Below are positions 17,485 through 26,356 of a stretch of DNA of 64,000 bases, one piece after another. Numbering within the stretch: the stretch's first letter is position 1; every line of letters begins with the position of its first letter. The notes under the pieces were generated by a model, which was given only the letters and a program-made list of their open reading frames with translations, made no database searches and had not been told where the DNA came from. Both the position numbers and the translations under genes were made by a program. Origin of the DNA: Flavobacterium sp. HSC-32F16 (GTDB taxonomy: Bacteria; Bacteroidota; Bacteroidia; Flavobacteriales; Flavobacteriaceae); assembly GCF_024171645.1 (NCBI RefSeq), contig NZ_JALKAC010000009.1:186001-250000 (forward strand), written 5' to 3'.

Positions 17485-18078
17485 TTACTTCACTTTTTGA
17501 ATGGCTGGAAGCGTTTCAACCGTTAAATTTTCTCTTAGTTTTTCTGAAGGCAGATACAAACGAATGATTAAACTCGTTTTTTGAACATTATTGACAGGAA
17601 GCCAGTTTTCCTTTTTTTCTGTTCCCGAAAGATTGATTTTATAAGAAGTACTATCAGCTTCGTATTTAACATCTTCCAGATTGTAACTGTATTTGTTGAT
17701 TGGGTTTTTAATTAAAAATCCATTTTCGTCATACGCTGTGATGCTCCAATATTTAGCATCCAGTTTTTTTCCGCTGATTATGTAATCTGATTTTGGGTCT
17801 AAAGCATTTCCTTCACTGTCAGTACTCGTGCTGAGGTAAATAACTTCTTTTTTCGTCAGTGCGTAAGGTCCGTAAACGGCAACTTGTGCAATTGTCAATA
17901 AATCAGCAGAGTTGAGGTCTTTGTCTTTATCAACCGTCTGCCAGTTGCCTATAATGCGCTGCGAATCACTTTTGCCTGATTTGATATTGTAAATACCAAT
18001 ACCGCTCCCTAAAACTATGGACAAAAGAACTAATCCTAATCCAATTGTTATTTTCTTAATTTTTTGATTTAAAGCCAT
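17485..18078 (-). CDS. Membrane-anchored DUF1214-like protein
   Basis: 197 residues. An N-terminal hydrophobic helix (about 10-30) anchors a domain containing ALTKKEVIYLSTSTDSEGNAL, YWSITAYDENGFLI and SLIIRLYLPSE. The order beta-strand, YWSITxYD, then a late LxIRLYxP block is typical of DUF1214. Function of the family is unknown. The gene upstream (18140) encodes a similar anchored protein with DUF1254 features; in many bacteria the two domains are fused in one longer chain, so here they seem split. It sits in the sulfatase gene run and is probably periplasmic. Confidence 0.72.
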   Translation of the reverse strand: MALNQKIKKITIGLGLVLLSIVLGSGIGIYNIKSGKSDSQRIIGNWQTVDKDKDLNSADLLTIAQVAVYGPYALTKKEVIYLSTSTDSEGNALDPKSDYIISGKKLDAKYWSITAYDENGFLIKNPINKYSYNLEDVKYEADSTSYKINLSGTEKKENWLPVNNVQKTSLIIRLYLPSEKLRENLTVETLPAIQKVK

Positions 18079-18139
18079 TTTTATTGATTTTAAAATTGAA
18101 TGTTTTCTTTGAGCAACTTTGTCAAAGTTGTCGTAGTCA

Positions 18140-18691
18140 TTAATTCGATAACTTTTCTACTTTAACACCGTGTTGCAATTCTGCTAGTGTCTTAACCGGA
18201 TACGCTTTTGAAACCAAATAGCGAAACAGAATTAAACCTTTTGTAGTTGGGCTGTAAATGATTTTTTCTTTCGGAATATCTCTTAGAGCCGCAGACGTAC
18301 TTCCTTCCGGAGCTAAATAATATTCGAATTTTGCTTTTACTTTTTCTTCGTTTTCTACAAAATAATTGGTTGTATTTTCCTGATAAGCCGAAATTGACCA
18401 ATACGTTGAATCAGGAACAATTCCAGAAATTTTCAGTACATTTTCTTTTAAATCGTAATTGATTGTAGAATACAAGAAATCAGGATTTGGAAGCGGAATT
18501 ACTCTGCTGTTTTCAGCATTTGGCTGATCGCCAAATCTTGGTGTATTGACAAATCCCAGGCTTTTTTCTGCAAATTTATTCTGAACGTAATATGGAACTG
18601 CCCAAATGGTCAAATAGTAAAAAGTTACTGCAATTACTACAAGAATCAAGGCAAAAATGCCTTTCTTAATAAGTGGTTTTGTTGCTGCCAT
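18140..18691 (-). CDS. Membrane-anchored DUF1254-like protein
   Basis: 183 residues. One N-terminal helix (about 12-32) is followed by a soluble domain with FVNTPRFGDQPNAENSRVIPLPNPDFLYSTINYDL, the N-x-D-x-xYS-type block of DUF1254, then YWSISAYQENTTNYF. The 61-base gap to the DUF1214-like gene and matching topology suggest the two form a split pair on the periplasmic face. Function unknown. It follows the arylsulfatase by about 140 bases containing two palindromic repeats. Confidence 0.7.
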   Translation of the reverse strand: MAATKPLIKKGIFALILVVIAVTFYYLTIWAVPYYVQNKFAEKSLGFVNTPRFGDQPNAENSRVIPLPNPDFLYSTINYDLKENVLKISGIVPDSTYWSISAYQENTTNYFVENEEKVKAKFEYYLAPEGSTSAALRDIPKEKIIYSPTTKGLILFRYLVSKAYPVKTLAELQHGVKVEKLSN

Positions 18692-18710
18692 AGTTTATTT
18701 TTTTAGTTTT

Positions 18711-18820
18711 CCTGCAAGTCTTTAAAAACTTTGCAGGTATGATTTTTTGGTACTCAAAATCTATACAGACTTTTCTTGTAAGTAATTTGAAACCTGCAAG
18801 GTTTTAAAATCTTGCAGGTT
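18711..18820. repeat. Pair of palindromic repeats (CCTGCAAG family)
   Basis: Two imperfect copies of the 27-bp palindrome seen at 13527: one at 18711-18737 (CCTGCAAG...CTTTGCAGG) and one at 18791-18820 (AACCTGCAAG...CTTGCAGGTT). Base changes in one arm are only partly matched in the other. They lie between the arylsulfatase and the DUF1254-like gene and could act as mRNA processing or stability elements. Confidence 0.75.
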
Positions 18821-18829
18821 CTGGAAACC

Positions 18830-20752
18830 TTATTTTGTAGTTTCTGTATCTGCCGGTTTAGTTACTTGTTTTACTAAATCCTGAAGCGTTTTTCCTTTAT
18901 CAGCCGCAGTATTATGAATTCTTCTGTTATAAACATCCTGCCAGTCAATTAACGGATATACATTGTTTTCTTTTGCCTGCTCATCAAATAATTTCTGAAG
19001 TTCAGCCAGTTTTTCCGGATATTTTTTAGCAAGATTGTTACGCTCGTTAAAATCTTCGTTTAGATTGTACAATTCCCAAACATCAGTATCAAAATTACTT
19101 GCAGCCGGTTTTTCGTTATTACCCAAAGACTTTTTTACGGCAAATGAATCCGGTAAATGTGCCGCAGCGGCTTTCCAGCCATCTTTATAAATAGCTCTGT
19201 TTCCAAAGATGTAGTAGTACTGAACTTTGTGTAAAGATTCTGCTTTTGGATTATCCAAAGAGGCTTTGAATGTAGAACCCTGAATAATATCTTGTTTCAC
19301 ATTTTTGATATATTCCGGAGCTTTAATTCCTGCAATATCCAAAGTTGTTGGTAATAAATCAGTTACGTGGCTGTATTGATTTCTGATGCCGCCTTTGTCT
19401 TTAATTCCATTAGGATAAAATACAATTAACGGATTACGAGTTCCTCCTTCAGATTGTGCATCTTGTTTCCAGTTTTTAAAAGGAACGTTTGTTGCCTGCG
19501 CCCATCCTAAAGGATAGTTCGTATTTAAACCTTTTGCAGTTCCAATTTCGCCAATGTTGTTTAAGTTGCTTTGAAGATTTTCTTCATCTGATTTTCCTTG
19601 AGAAAATAAACTTTGGTTGATCGTTCCTTGTAAAGTACCTTCTTTACTGGCTCCGTTATCTCCAATTGCCACAAAAATCAGAGTATTATCAAGCTGATTG
19701 GTTTCTTTTAAATAATTAACCACTCTTCCAATTTCAGCATCTGTGTAAGTCAGGAATCCAGCATAAACTTCCATGAATCTTGCATATACTTTTTTCTGAT
19801 CCGGTGTAAGTTTTTTCCATTCTGTAATCAACGGATTTCTTTCTGGTAAAACAGCATTTGCAGGCACAGTTCCTAATTTCTTTTGGTTTGCCAATACTTT
19901 TTCGCGATAAGCGTCCCAGCCTTCATCAAATTTTCCTTTATAAGGTTCAACCCATTTTTCTGCTACCTGATGCGGTGCGTGAACGGCTCCCGGTGCATAG
20001 TATAAAAAGAAAGGTTTTCCCGGTGCCGCTTTTTGCTGTGTTTTAATATAACTGATGGCTTTGTCTGTAATCAATTCATTTAAGTGACGTCCGTCTGGTT
20101 TAATATGCGTCTGATCTTCTACTAAATCAGGTTTATATTGATCAGTTTGCGAACCTAAGAATCCGTAAAAATGATCGAAACCTTTTCCAGTCGGCCATCT
20201 GTCAAACGGTCCAGCGTTTGAAGCTTCTTCATCTGGCGTTACACCATATTTTCCAACAGCAAAAGTATTGTAACCGTTGTCGCGTAAAATCTCAGCAATA
20301 GTTCCTTTATCAGAAGGAATTCTTCCGTCCCAGCCTGGGAAACCCGCCGATAAAACCGTGTGTGAAAAGCCGCTTACATGAACTCTTCCGGAATTTCTTC
20401 CTGTTAATAATGCAGCACGTGTTGGCGCACAAATTGCCGTAGTATGAAAGTTCGTATAACGTAAACCGTTATTCGCCAGATTATCAAAAGCAGGCGTGTT
20501 AATCAAACCACCAAAAGTACTTGAAGCTCCAAATCCAACATCATCCAACAAAATCCAGACAATATTTGGAGCACCTGCCGGCGCTTTAACCGGATCCGGC
20601 CAGTACTCTTTAGAATCGGCTAATGTTTTGCCAATTGTACCTTTAAATTCTTCTTTTTCTTGTCCAATTCCTAGTTGTGCAACTAGTATTGCAGTAATCA
20701 AAAGCCCTTTTTTAGAGCTTTTGACTGTGGCATTATTCATAAAATTTTTCAT
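18830..20752 (-). CDS. Exported arylsulfatase (FGly type)
   Basis: I place the start at the ATG at 20752 (MKNFMNNATVKSSKKGLLITAILVAQLGIGQ), giving 640 residues, a signal peptide and a 31-base gap after susD; the longer frame would overlap susD. PNIVWILLDDVGFGASSTFGG opens the sulfatase fold, and Cys108 in ICAPTRAALLTGR is the formylglycine site. GDNGASKEG and the long C-terminal helical region fit large arylsulfatases. It should cleave aryl or alkyl sulfate esters in the periplasm or outer membrane. It is third in the SusC-SusD-sulfatase series, so its substrate is probably what the transporter imports. Confidence 0.93.
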   Translation of the reverse strand: MKNFMNNATVKSSKKGLLITAILVAQLGIGQEKEEFKGTIGKTLADSKEYWPDPVKAPAGAPNIVWILLDDVGFGASSTFGGLINTPAFDNLANNGLRYTNFHTTAICAPTRAALLTGRNSGRVHVSGFSHTVLSAGFPGWDGRIPSDKGTIAEILRDNGYNTFAVGKYGVTPDEEASNAGPFDRWPTGKGFDHFYGFLGSQTDQYKPDLVEDQTHIKPDGRHLNELITDKAISYIKTQQKAAPGKPFFLYYAPGAVHAPHQVAEKWVEPYKGKFDEGWDAYREKVLANQKKLGTVPANAVLPERNPLITEWKKLTPDQKKVYARFMEVYAGFLTYTDAEIGRVVNYLKETNQLDNTLIFVAIGDNGASKEGTLQGTINQSLFSQGKSDEENLQSNLNNIGEIGTAKGLNTNYPLGWAQATNVPFKNWKQDAQSEGGTRNPLIVFYPNGIKDKGGIRNQYSHVTDLLPTTLDIAGIKAPEYIKNVKQDIIQGSTFKASLDNPKAESLHKVQYYYIFGNRAIYKDGWKAAAAHLPDSFAVKKSLGNNEKPAASNFDTDVWELYNLNEDFNERNNLAKKYPEKLAELQKLFDEQAKENNVYPLIDWQDVYNRRIHNTAADKGKTLQDLVKQVTKPADTETTK

Positions 20753-20783
20753 CGTAAATAGTTTTTTGGTTTGTGGTTCAAGT

Positions 20784-22256
20784 TTAATATCCAGGGTTTT
20801 GTGGTAAACCAACCGGATCAATATTTCTTTCACTTTGTGGAATAGGGTAAAGGTTGTTTTTTTCTGAAACGGAGTTTTTAGCTGTAACTTTTTTGATTTC
20901 TGTAACCAAAGTTCCCCAGCGAACTAAGTCAAACCAGCGCTGTCCTTCCTGAACAAACTCTTTTTTGCGTTCTTCCTGAATCGCTGCTCTAAATCCTGCT
21001 TGATCTAATCCTGTTAAATCTAGGGTTGCATCTGGGGCTGCAATGGCTTTTCCGTAAGCTCTTCTTCGGACTTGATTCAGCAGTTCAAAAGCTTCAGGAG
21101 TGGGAGCCCCTTGTTCGTTTATGGCTTCAGCCAAAGACAATAAAATGTCGGCATAACGAATTACAGGGAAATTGATCGCTACGTTTCCTGGCGTTGCCAA
21201 ATTGGTTAAATCCAGATATTTTTTAAAAATTGGTTTTGGAAAAGTATATAAAGTTCCCGTTGTTGGGTTTGGCAGTTGTTTAGCATAACTAACATCTCTA
21301 CGAGTGTCTCCAGCTGCATAAATATCATAAAATAACGCTACATCAGAAATAATATCTGCTGGTTCTGTTGCAGTAAATCCAGTAAAAGAAGTGGCCTGAA
21401 AAGTACTGCCGCTTGAACCGTTTCCAGCCTGATTTGGCTCAAACTGAACAGAGAAAATGTGTTCTTTTCCGTTCTTTTTTGTTTTAGTAAAAATGTCCTG
21501 AAAGTTTTCGAATAATCCATATCCGTAACCGCCGTTAATTACTTCTCTCGATTTCAAAATAGCATTTGGCCAGTCTTTTCTAGTCAGATATACTTTTGCT
21601 AAAATTGCTTTTGCAGCTCCTGATGTTGCGCGTCCGGCATCTGCAGCCGTATAAGCTGCAGGCAGACTTTCTGCATCTGTTAAATCCTTAATAATCTGAG
21701 CATAAACTTCATCTACAGTTGCTCTTCTTGATTTTAAACTTTCTAACTGAATAGAAGTCGGTTCGTGTAAAACAATCGGCACACCGCCCCAAAGACGAAC
21801 CGCCTGAAAATAAAGCAATCCACGGATAAATTTAGCTTCGTTGATTAGTCTTGTTTTAACGACTTCGGTTCCAGATACTTTTGGAATATTATCAATAGAA
21901 ACGTTGGCTCTGTTGATTCCTGCATAGATTTGTCTCCACGCTACCTGAACACGGTCAGATGTCGCATCATGTGTTAAACTGCTCAAAGCTCTAACCTGCG
22001 GATTAGTAGCTGAAACTCCCGCCGCAGCATAATCTGAAGCCATATCGGTTAAGAAATAAAGGTTTCTTCCAAATAAACTCTGTTCGCCAGGATCAAGGCT
22101 TAACGAAGCATAAACCGCAGTTACACTCGCAACAGCATCATCCTGGGTTACGAAATATTTATCTTCGGTTACAAACGAGGTTGGTGTTACCTCAAGGTCA
22201 GCGCACGATACAAATAAACCGGCACTAAAAAGGAATGTTATGATAATCTTTTTCAT
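20784..22256 (-). CDS. SusD/RagB-family lipoprotein (sulfatase locus)
   Basis: 490 residues with a lipoprotein signal, MKKIIITFLFSAGLFVSC, lipobox at Cys18. The SusD/RagB blocks are clear: NEAKFIRGLLYFQAVRLWGGVPIVLHEP, KAILAKVYLTRKDWPNAI and the C-terminal IQEERKKEFVQEGQRWFDLVRWG with the ending YPIPQSERNIDP. It is directly downstream of its SusC partner (16-base gap). It should bind the ligand at the cell surface and cap the transporter. No glycosidase is near, so the ligand may be a sulfated small molecule or lipid; this is inference. Confidence 0.95.
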   Translation of the reverse strand: MKKIIITFLFSAGLFVSCADLEVTPTSFVTEDKYFVTQDDAVASVTAVYASLSLDPGEQSLFGRNLYFLTDMASDYAAAGVSATNPQVRALSSLTHDATSDRVQVAWRQIYAGINRANVSIDNIPKVSGTEVVKTRLINEAKFIRGLLYFQAVRLWGGVPIVLHEPTSIQLESLKSRRATVDEVYAQIIKDLTDAESLPAAYTAADAGRATSGAAKAILAKVYLTRKDWPNAILKSREVINGGYGYGLFENFQDIFTKTKKNGKEHIFSVQFEPNQAGNGSSGSTFQATSFTGFTATEPADIISDVALFYDIYAAGDTRRDVSYAKQLPNPTTGTLYTFPKPIFKKYLDLTNLATPGNVAINFPVIRYADILLSLAEAINEQGAPTPEAFELLNQVRRRAYGKAIAAPDATLDLTGLDQAGFRAAIQEERKKEFVQEGQRWFDLVRWGTLVTEIKKVTAKNSVSEKNNLYPIPQSERNIDPVGLPQNPGY

Positions 22257-22272
22257 TTTATATTTTTTTTAC

Positions 22273-25200
22273 TTAGAAAGTTACGTTCAAGCCCGAGATG
22301 AATGTTTTTGCGTTTGGATAAGAACCAAAATCAATTCCCGGATATAAGTTGTTTTGTTCGTATGAACTTACCTCTGGATCATATCCAGTGTATTTTGTCC
22401 AAGTCACTAAATTTTCTGCCGATATATAGAATTTTACACTTTTGGCTCCCAGTTTTTTAGAAGCGCTTTTTGGTAATGTATAACCCAGTGTAATTAATTT
22501 TAAGCGTAAGAAAGAAGCATCTTCTACATAACGCTCAGAAACAATTCCAAGCGGTGAACTTGTCGCTCTTGGGATTTCGTTACTTGGGTTTGTTGGCGTC
22601 CAGCGGTCTTCTAAAGTAACATTAGCATTTGTTCCAAGAGTTGAAATTTCTAACTGCTGATTTAAAGCGTTGAAGATTTTTCCGCCGTAAGATCCCTGAA
22701 AAGAGAAATTCAAATCAAAATCATTATATGAAATCGTGTTGCTGAAACTGCCGACAAATTTTGGCTGAGACGAACCTAAATTTCCTTTGTCAAGAGCTGT
22801 AATTACGCCGTCTCCATTCGTGTCAACATATTTTCTGTCCCCAACTTTTGTATTAGCCAAACTATTGATTTTTGGCTGTGTATTAACCTCTTCCTGAGTC
22901 TGGAAAATTCCGTTTGTTTTGTATCCCCAGAAAGTTCCCAGAGGCAGACCTACTTTTACCGTTACAGGCTGTTGCTGTAATAATGAACCATTTGGCACAA
23001 CCGGGAAAAACTGATCGACTCCATTTCCAATCGCTACAACCTTATTTCGGTTAGCAGAAAAAACCACATTTGAATTCCATGAAAAGTTTTCCGTTTTTAG
23101 GTTTTCAGTCGTTAAACCAATTTCGATACCTTTATTTTCAACACCACCAATATTTTGAAGGACAGTTGCATATCCAGACGTTAACGGCACCGGAACGCTG
23201 ATTAATAAATCGTTTGTTTTTTTGTAATACACATCAAAAACAAAATTGATTTTTCTATCTAATAAGGATAAATCTAAACCAACATTATATTGATCTGTTT
23301 TTTCCCATTTCAAATCCGGATTTGCCAATCGGGTAGGAGCAAGACCGGTATATAAAGTTCCTCCAAAAGAGTAGTTTACAGAACCCATTTGAGCTAAAGC
23401 AAGGTAATTTCCAATTTCCTGATTTCCTGTAGTTCCCGCTGTAAGTCTAAGTTTAGCCTCTGTTACACCTTTGATATTGTTAGCAAATTCCTCATCGGTA
23501 ATATTCCAGGAGAAACCTGCTGATGGGAAATACCCCCAAAGAGATTCAGAACCAAATCTTGAAGAACCATCTGCACGGGCAGAAAGTGTAAAATTATATT
23601 TTCCTTTATAAGAGTAATTTACTCTCGCAAGCCACGATTTTAAAACACTTTCGAAAGCGTCGCTGTATGGTTTTACCGCGACACCATCCTGCAAAGCATT
23701 ATACGTATTGGCATCGTTTACAAACGTATTCGCTCCTGCCGTTACAACTTCACCTTTAGTATATTGTAAAGTATAACCTCCTAAAGCTGAGAATTTATGG
23801 TCTTCGCCGAAGTTGGTATTGTAGTTTAATGTGTTTTCATTTAAAACAGAACTTACTAATCGGTCTCCAATAGAAGCTAAACCTTTTGTTCCGGCACCAT
23901 TTGTAGTGTTCGAAGGCGCATAATAGTTTTGTTTTGTACTGATAACATCACCGCTTACGGCTACTTTTGCTGTCAGTTTTTTAGTGATTTTATACTCACC
24001 AAATAAGCTCGTTAAGATTCTGTTGATTTTAGTTTCGTTAATTGTATTTTCCAAATCATTAATCGGATTCGGAACAAAACCATTTACAGAAGTTGCATAC
24101 GGGTTGTTGGTTACGTTGTAACTTCCGTCAGGGTTTTTAATAGGAACAACCGGAGCAGTTAATAAAATACTAACTAAAGGGTTTGGATTTCTTCCGCCGC
24201 TTCCATTAGTTCCTACGCCATTTGAAACAGAATTACTATAATTGGCATTCACACCAAATTTAAAGTTCTGAGAATAGTTTCTTTCATAATTCACACGAAG
24301 CGAAATTCTTTTAAAATCAGATCCTAAAACGATTCCTTCCTGATCAAAATATCCTGCAGAAACGGAGTATCTCGATCTTTCGTCACCTCCTGAAAAAGAC
24401 AATTGGTGGTTTTGAACCGGAGTTGCTTTTCTAAATGCAGCCGACTGCCAGTCGTAACTTCCTGAATTTTTGAAAGCTTCAATTTGAGCTGCAGTAAACG
24501 AAGGTGCCTGACCAATACTAGCCTGAACATCGTTTCGTAAACTTGCCCATTGACTTGCGTTCATTATATGAAGTTTTTTTGATATATTTTGAATCCCAAA
24601 ATAACCTTGGTACGAAATATTGTCCTGACCTTTTGTTCCTTTTTTGGTGGTAATAATTACAACACCATTCGCACCTCGAGAACCATAAATGGCGGTTGCA
24701 GAAGCATCTTTAAGAACTTCAATAGATTCAATGTCAGAAGGATTTATAGTAGATAAAACGTTTAAACTCGCACCAGCATTTGATACACCGGCAGAACTGT
24801 TTGAGTTGTCATTGTAAATCAGGATTCCGTCAACCACATATAAAGGTTCGTTACCCGCCGTAATGGAGTTTCCTCCACGAATTCGAACACTTGAAGAAGC
24901 ACCCGGACGGCCAGAACTTTGTGTAACTACCACACCGGCAACAGCGCCTCGTAATAAGTTATCTGCCGATGACGTTACCTGAGATAAATTTGCCTTTGGA
25001 ACTGAAGCTACAGAACCTGTAATGTCTTTTCTCTTTTGAGTTCCGTACCCTACAACAACCAATTCATCAAGTTCTTGTCTTTCTTCTTTTAAGTGAATCG
25101 TTACCGGATTTTTTTCAACTACGATTTCCAGTTTTTTATATCCTATATAACTTACGATTAGTGTGTAAGGAAATTTCTGACCTGTCTGAAAATAAAATTT

Positions 25201-25398
25201 ACCTTCAGCATCTGTCTGTACGCCGTGTGTTGTGCCTTTAATATTGATTGATGCGCCTATAATAGGCTGATTTGTAACGTCATCGACTACAGTTCCGTCG
25301 AGTTTAGATTGAATAAGCGGTGTTGTATTTTGTGCGTGAAATTGCAGGGATGCTAACAAAATTGTAACCCATAAAATGAGATTTATATTTTTTTTCAT
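22273..25398 (-). CDS. SusC-type TonB-dependent transporter (sulfatase locus)
   Basis: Start set at ATG 25398 (MKKNINLILWVTILLASLQFHAQN), which puts the signal peptide at the N-terminus; an in-frame start at 25452 would add 18 unlikely residues. About 1041 residues. An N-terminal CarboxypepD_reg domain (DGTVVDDVTNQPIIGASINIKG) is followed by a TonB-box-like ELVVVGYGTQKR, the plug with IRGGNSI and GANGVVIITTKKG, and a large barrel ending in a Phe (SGLNVTF). It should import the substrate captured by the SusD at 20784, powered by TonB. It heads the - strand sulfatase gene series. Confidence 0.95.
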   Translation of the reverse strand: MKKNINLILWVTILLASLQFHAQNTTPLIQSKLDGTVVDDVTNQPIIGASINIKGTTHGVQTDAEGKFYFQTGQKFPYTLIVSYIGYKKLEIVVEKNPVTIHLKEERQELDELVVVGYGTQKRKDITGSVASVPKANLSQVTSSADNLLRGAVAGVVVTQSSGRPGASSSVRIRGGNSITAGNEPLYVVDGILIYNDNSNSSAGVSNAGASLNVLSTINPSDIESIEVLKDASATAIYGSRGANGVVIITTKKGTKGQDNISYQGYFGIQNISKKLHIMNASQWASLRNDVQASIGQAPSFTAAQIEAFKNSGSYDWQSAAFRKATPVQNHQLSFSGGDERSRYSVSAGYFDQEGIVLGSDFKRISLRVNYERNYSQNFKFGVNANYSNSVSNGVGTNGSGGRNPNPLVSILLTAPVVPIKNPDGSYNVTNNPYATSVNGFVPNPINDLENTINETKINRILTSLFGEYKITKKLTAKVAVSGDVISTKQNYYAPSNTTNGAGTKGLASIGDRLVSSVLNENTLNYNTNFGEDHKFSALGGYTLQYTKGEVVTAGANTFVNDANTYNALQDGVAVKPYSDAFESVLKSWLARVNYSYKGKYNFTLSARADGSSRFGSESLWGYFPSAGFSWNITDEEFANNIKGVTEAKLRLTAGTTGNQEIGNYLALAQMGSVNYSFGGTLYTGLAPTRLANPDLKWEKTDQYNVGLDLSLLDRKINFVFDVYYKKTNDLLISVPVPLTSGYATVLQNIGGVENKGIEIGLTTENLKTENFSWNSNVVFSANRNKVVAIGNGVDQFFPVVPNGSLLQQQPVTVKVGLPLGTFWGYKTNGIFQTQEEVNTQPKINSLANTKVGDRKYVDTNGDGVITALDKGNLGSSQPKFVGSFSNTISYNDFDLNFSFQGSYGGKIFNALNQQLEISTLGTNANVTLEDRWTPTNPSNEIPRATSSPLGIVSERYVEDASFLRLKLITLGYTLPKSASKKLGAKSVKFYISAENLVTWTKYTGYDPEVSSYEQNNLYPGIDFGSYPNAKTFISGLNVTF

Positions 25399-25499
25399 TT
25401 CTTTGTAATGGTTTAAGTAATTAACAAGGCGCCCTGAGCGTTGAATTTTCAACCCTCTAATTGTTTCCTTGATTTAGTGATAAATGTTCTTTAAGCCTC

Positions 25500-25532
25500 G
25501 CCATTTCTGTTGCCGCAGAAATGGCTTTTTTT
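25500..25532 (+). terminator. Terminator-like hairpin, + strand, opposite the susC leader
   Basis: Perfect 10-bp stem GCCATTTCTG/CAGAAATGGC, loop TTGCCG, then seven T. The T-run makes it a + strand terminator, yet no + strand gene ends here; it lies about 100 bases upstream of the - strand susC start. It may end a + strand antisense RNA to the susC 5' region, or serve as a leader hairpin in the susC transcript. Confidence 0.7.
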
Positions 25533-26356
25533 ATTTACAGCAGCTTTGCATTGTTTTCATTTAGTTTTTTTTAGTTGGTTAATTATTTTCTTTTTTAAAA
25601 TATAGATACATTCAAAAATTCCTTTTGATGCAGTTTCCGGCCTCAATTAGATATTCTTAATTCAATAAAAGTAATCTGGTGGTGAAATTGGGATTTCGTT
25701 TTTAGATTTAGAAATTTAATCTAATAACGAACGGATTGCGTTGGTAATTAACAACAGAAGCACATATAACAACAATTGTTATAAGTATCATTTTTTGGAA
25801 GAATATAATACGATATGCTTTCGGTTGTTTTCAAAATATTTTTTTTTGGTTTCGAATATTATTTTATAACTCTACTAATCCTATAGACAAAGTTAATTTT
25901 AATATAATAAAAACCAAAAGTTTAACCATTTTTTTTTGAAAAAGAATGATTTTGTTGAATTTTTGAAGGTAAAAAACATAGCTAATGTATTGATTATTAG
26001 TAATTTGTGTTTCTGTTTGAAGCTGTGAAAAATGTTAAATATTTTTTGAAAAGCGGTATGAAATTGTAGTATTTTACAGTTAAAATACTTGTTATTAATC
26101 ACTTAGTAAACACTTTAAATTTCTAAAAAACGTCAGGAAAACACAATTTTAATTTCAAATCAAAAAATTCCATTTAAAGCTATTGGGTTTGAAAGTTTAT
26201 TTGGAAACTTTTCAAATAGCTAGTAATTAGTGTTTTAATGTAAATTTTTTCTTAATTTTAAGATCTTCTATTTTTTGAAAAGAAAATAGAATTGTATACG
26301 CCGGAAAAATTGATTTATAGAGTACCAATTTTAGTAATTGTTAAAAAGTATTTTCT
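25533..26356. other. AT-rich intergenic region between the sulfatase locus and narK
   Basis: About 820 bases with no convincing coding region. It separates divergent gene sets and must hold both promoters. One strong - strand promoter is visible at 25888-25918. No clean + strand promoter box for narK could be assigned; a half-site like the nitrate-island motif (AAAGTATTTTC) lies just before the narK start. Confidence 0.5.
25888..25918 (-). promoter_or_regulatory. Consensus Bacteroidota promoter reading toward susC
   Basis: On the - strand, TTTG (25915-25918) and TAACTTTG (25888-25895) are spaced by exactly 19 bases, matching the -33 TTTG / -7 TAnnTTTG sigma-ABfr-type consensus. Transcription would start near 25881 and run left through a leader of about 480 bases before the susC ATG. 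Confidence 0.65.

Noticed and set aside
25458..25498. String GTGATAAATGT resembling a conserved part of SAM-II riboswitches
   Set aside because: It is on the + strand with no + strand gene downstream before narK, and the pseudoknot stems of SAM-II could not be drawn; likely chance in AT-rich DNA.
25899..26102. Short - strand open frame in the 900-base gap before narK
   Set aside because: Its sequence is Phe/Lys/Asn-rich as any AT-rich frame would be, has no recognisable motif, and its start region overlaps the consensus promoter.
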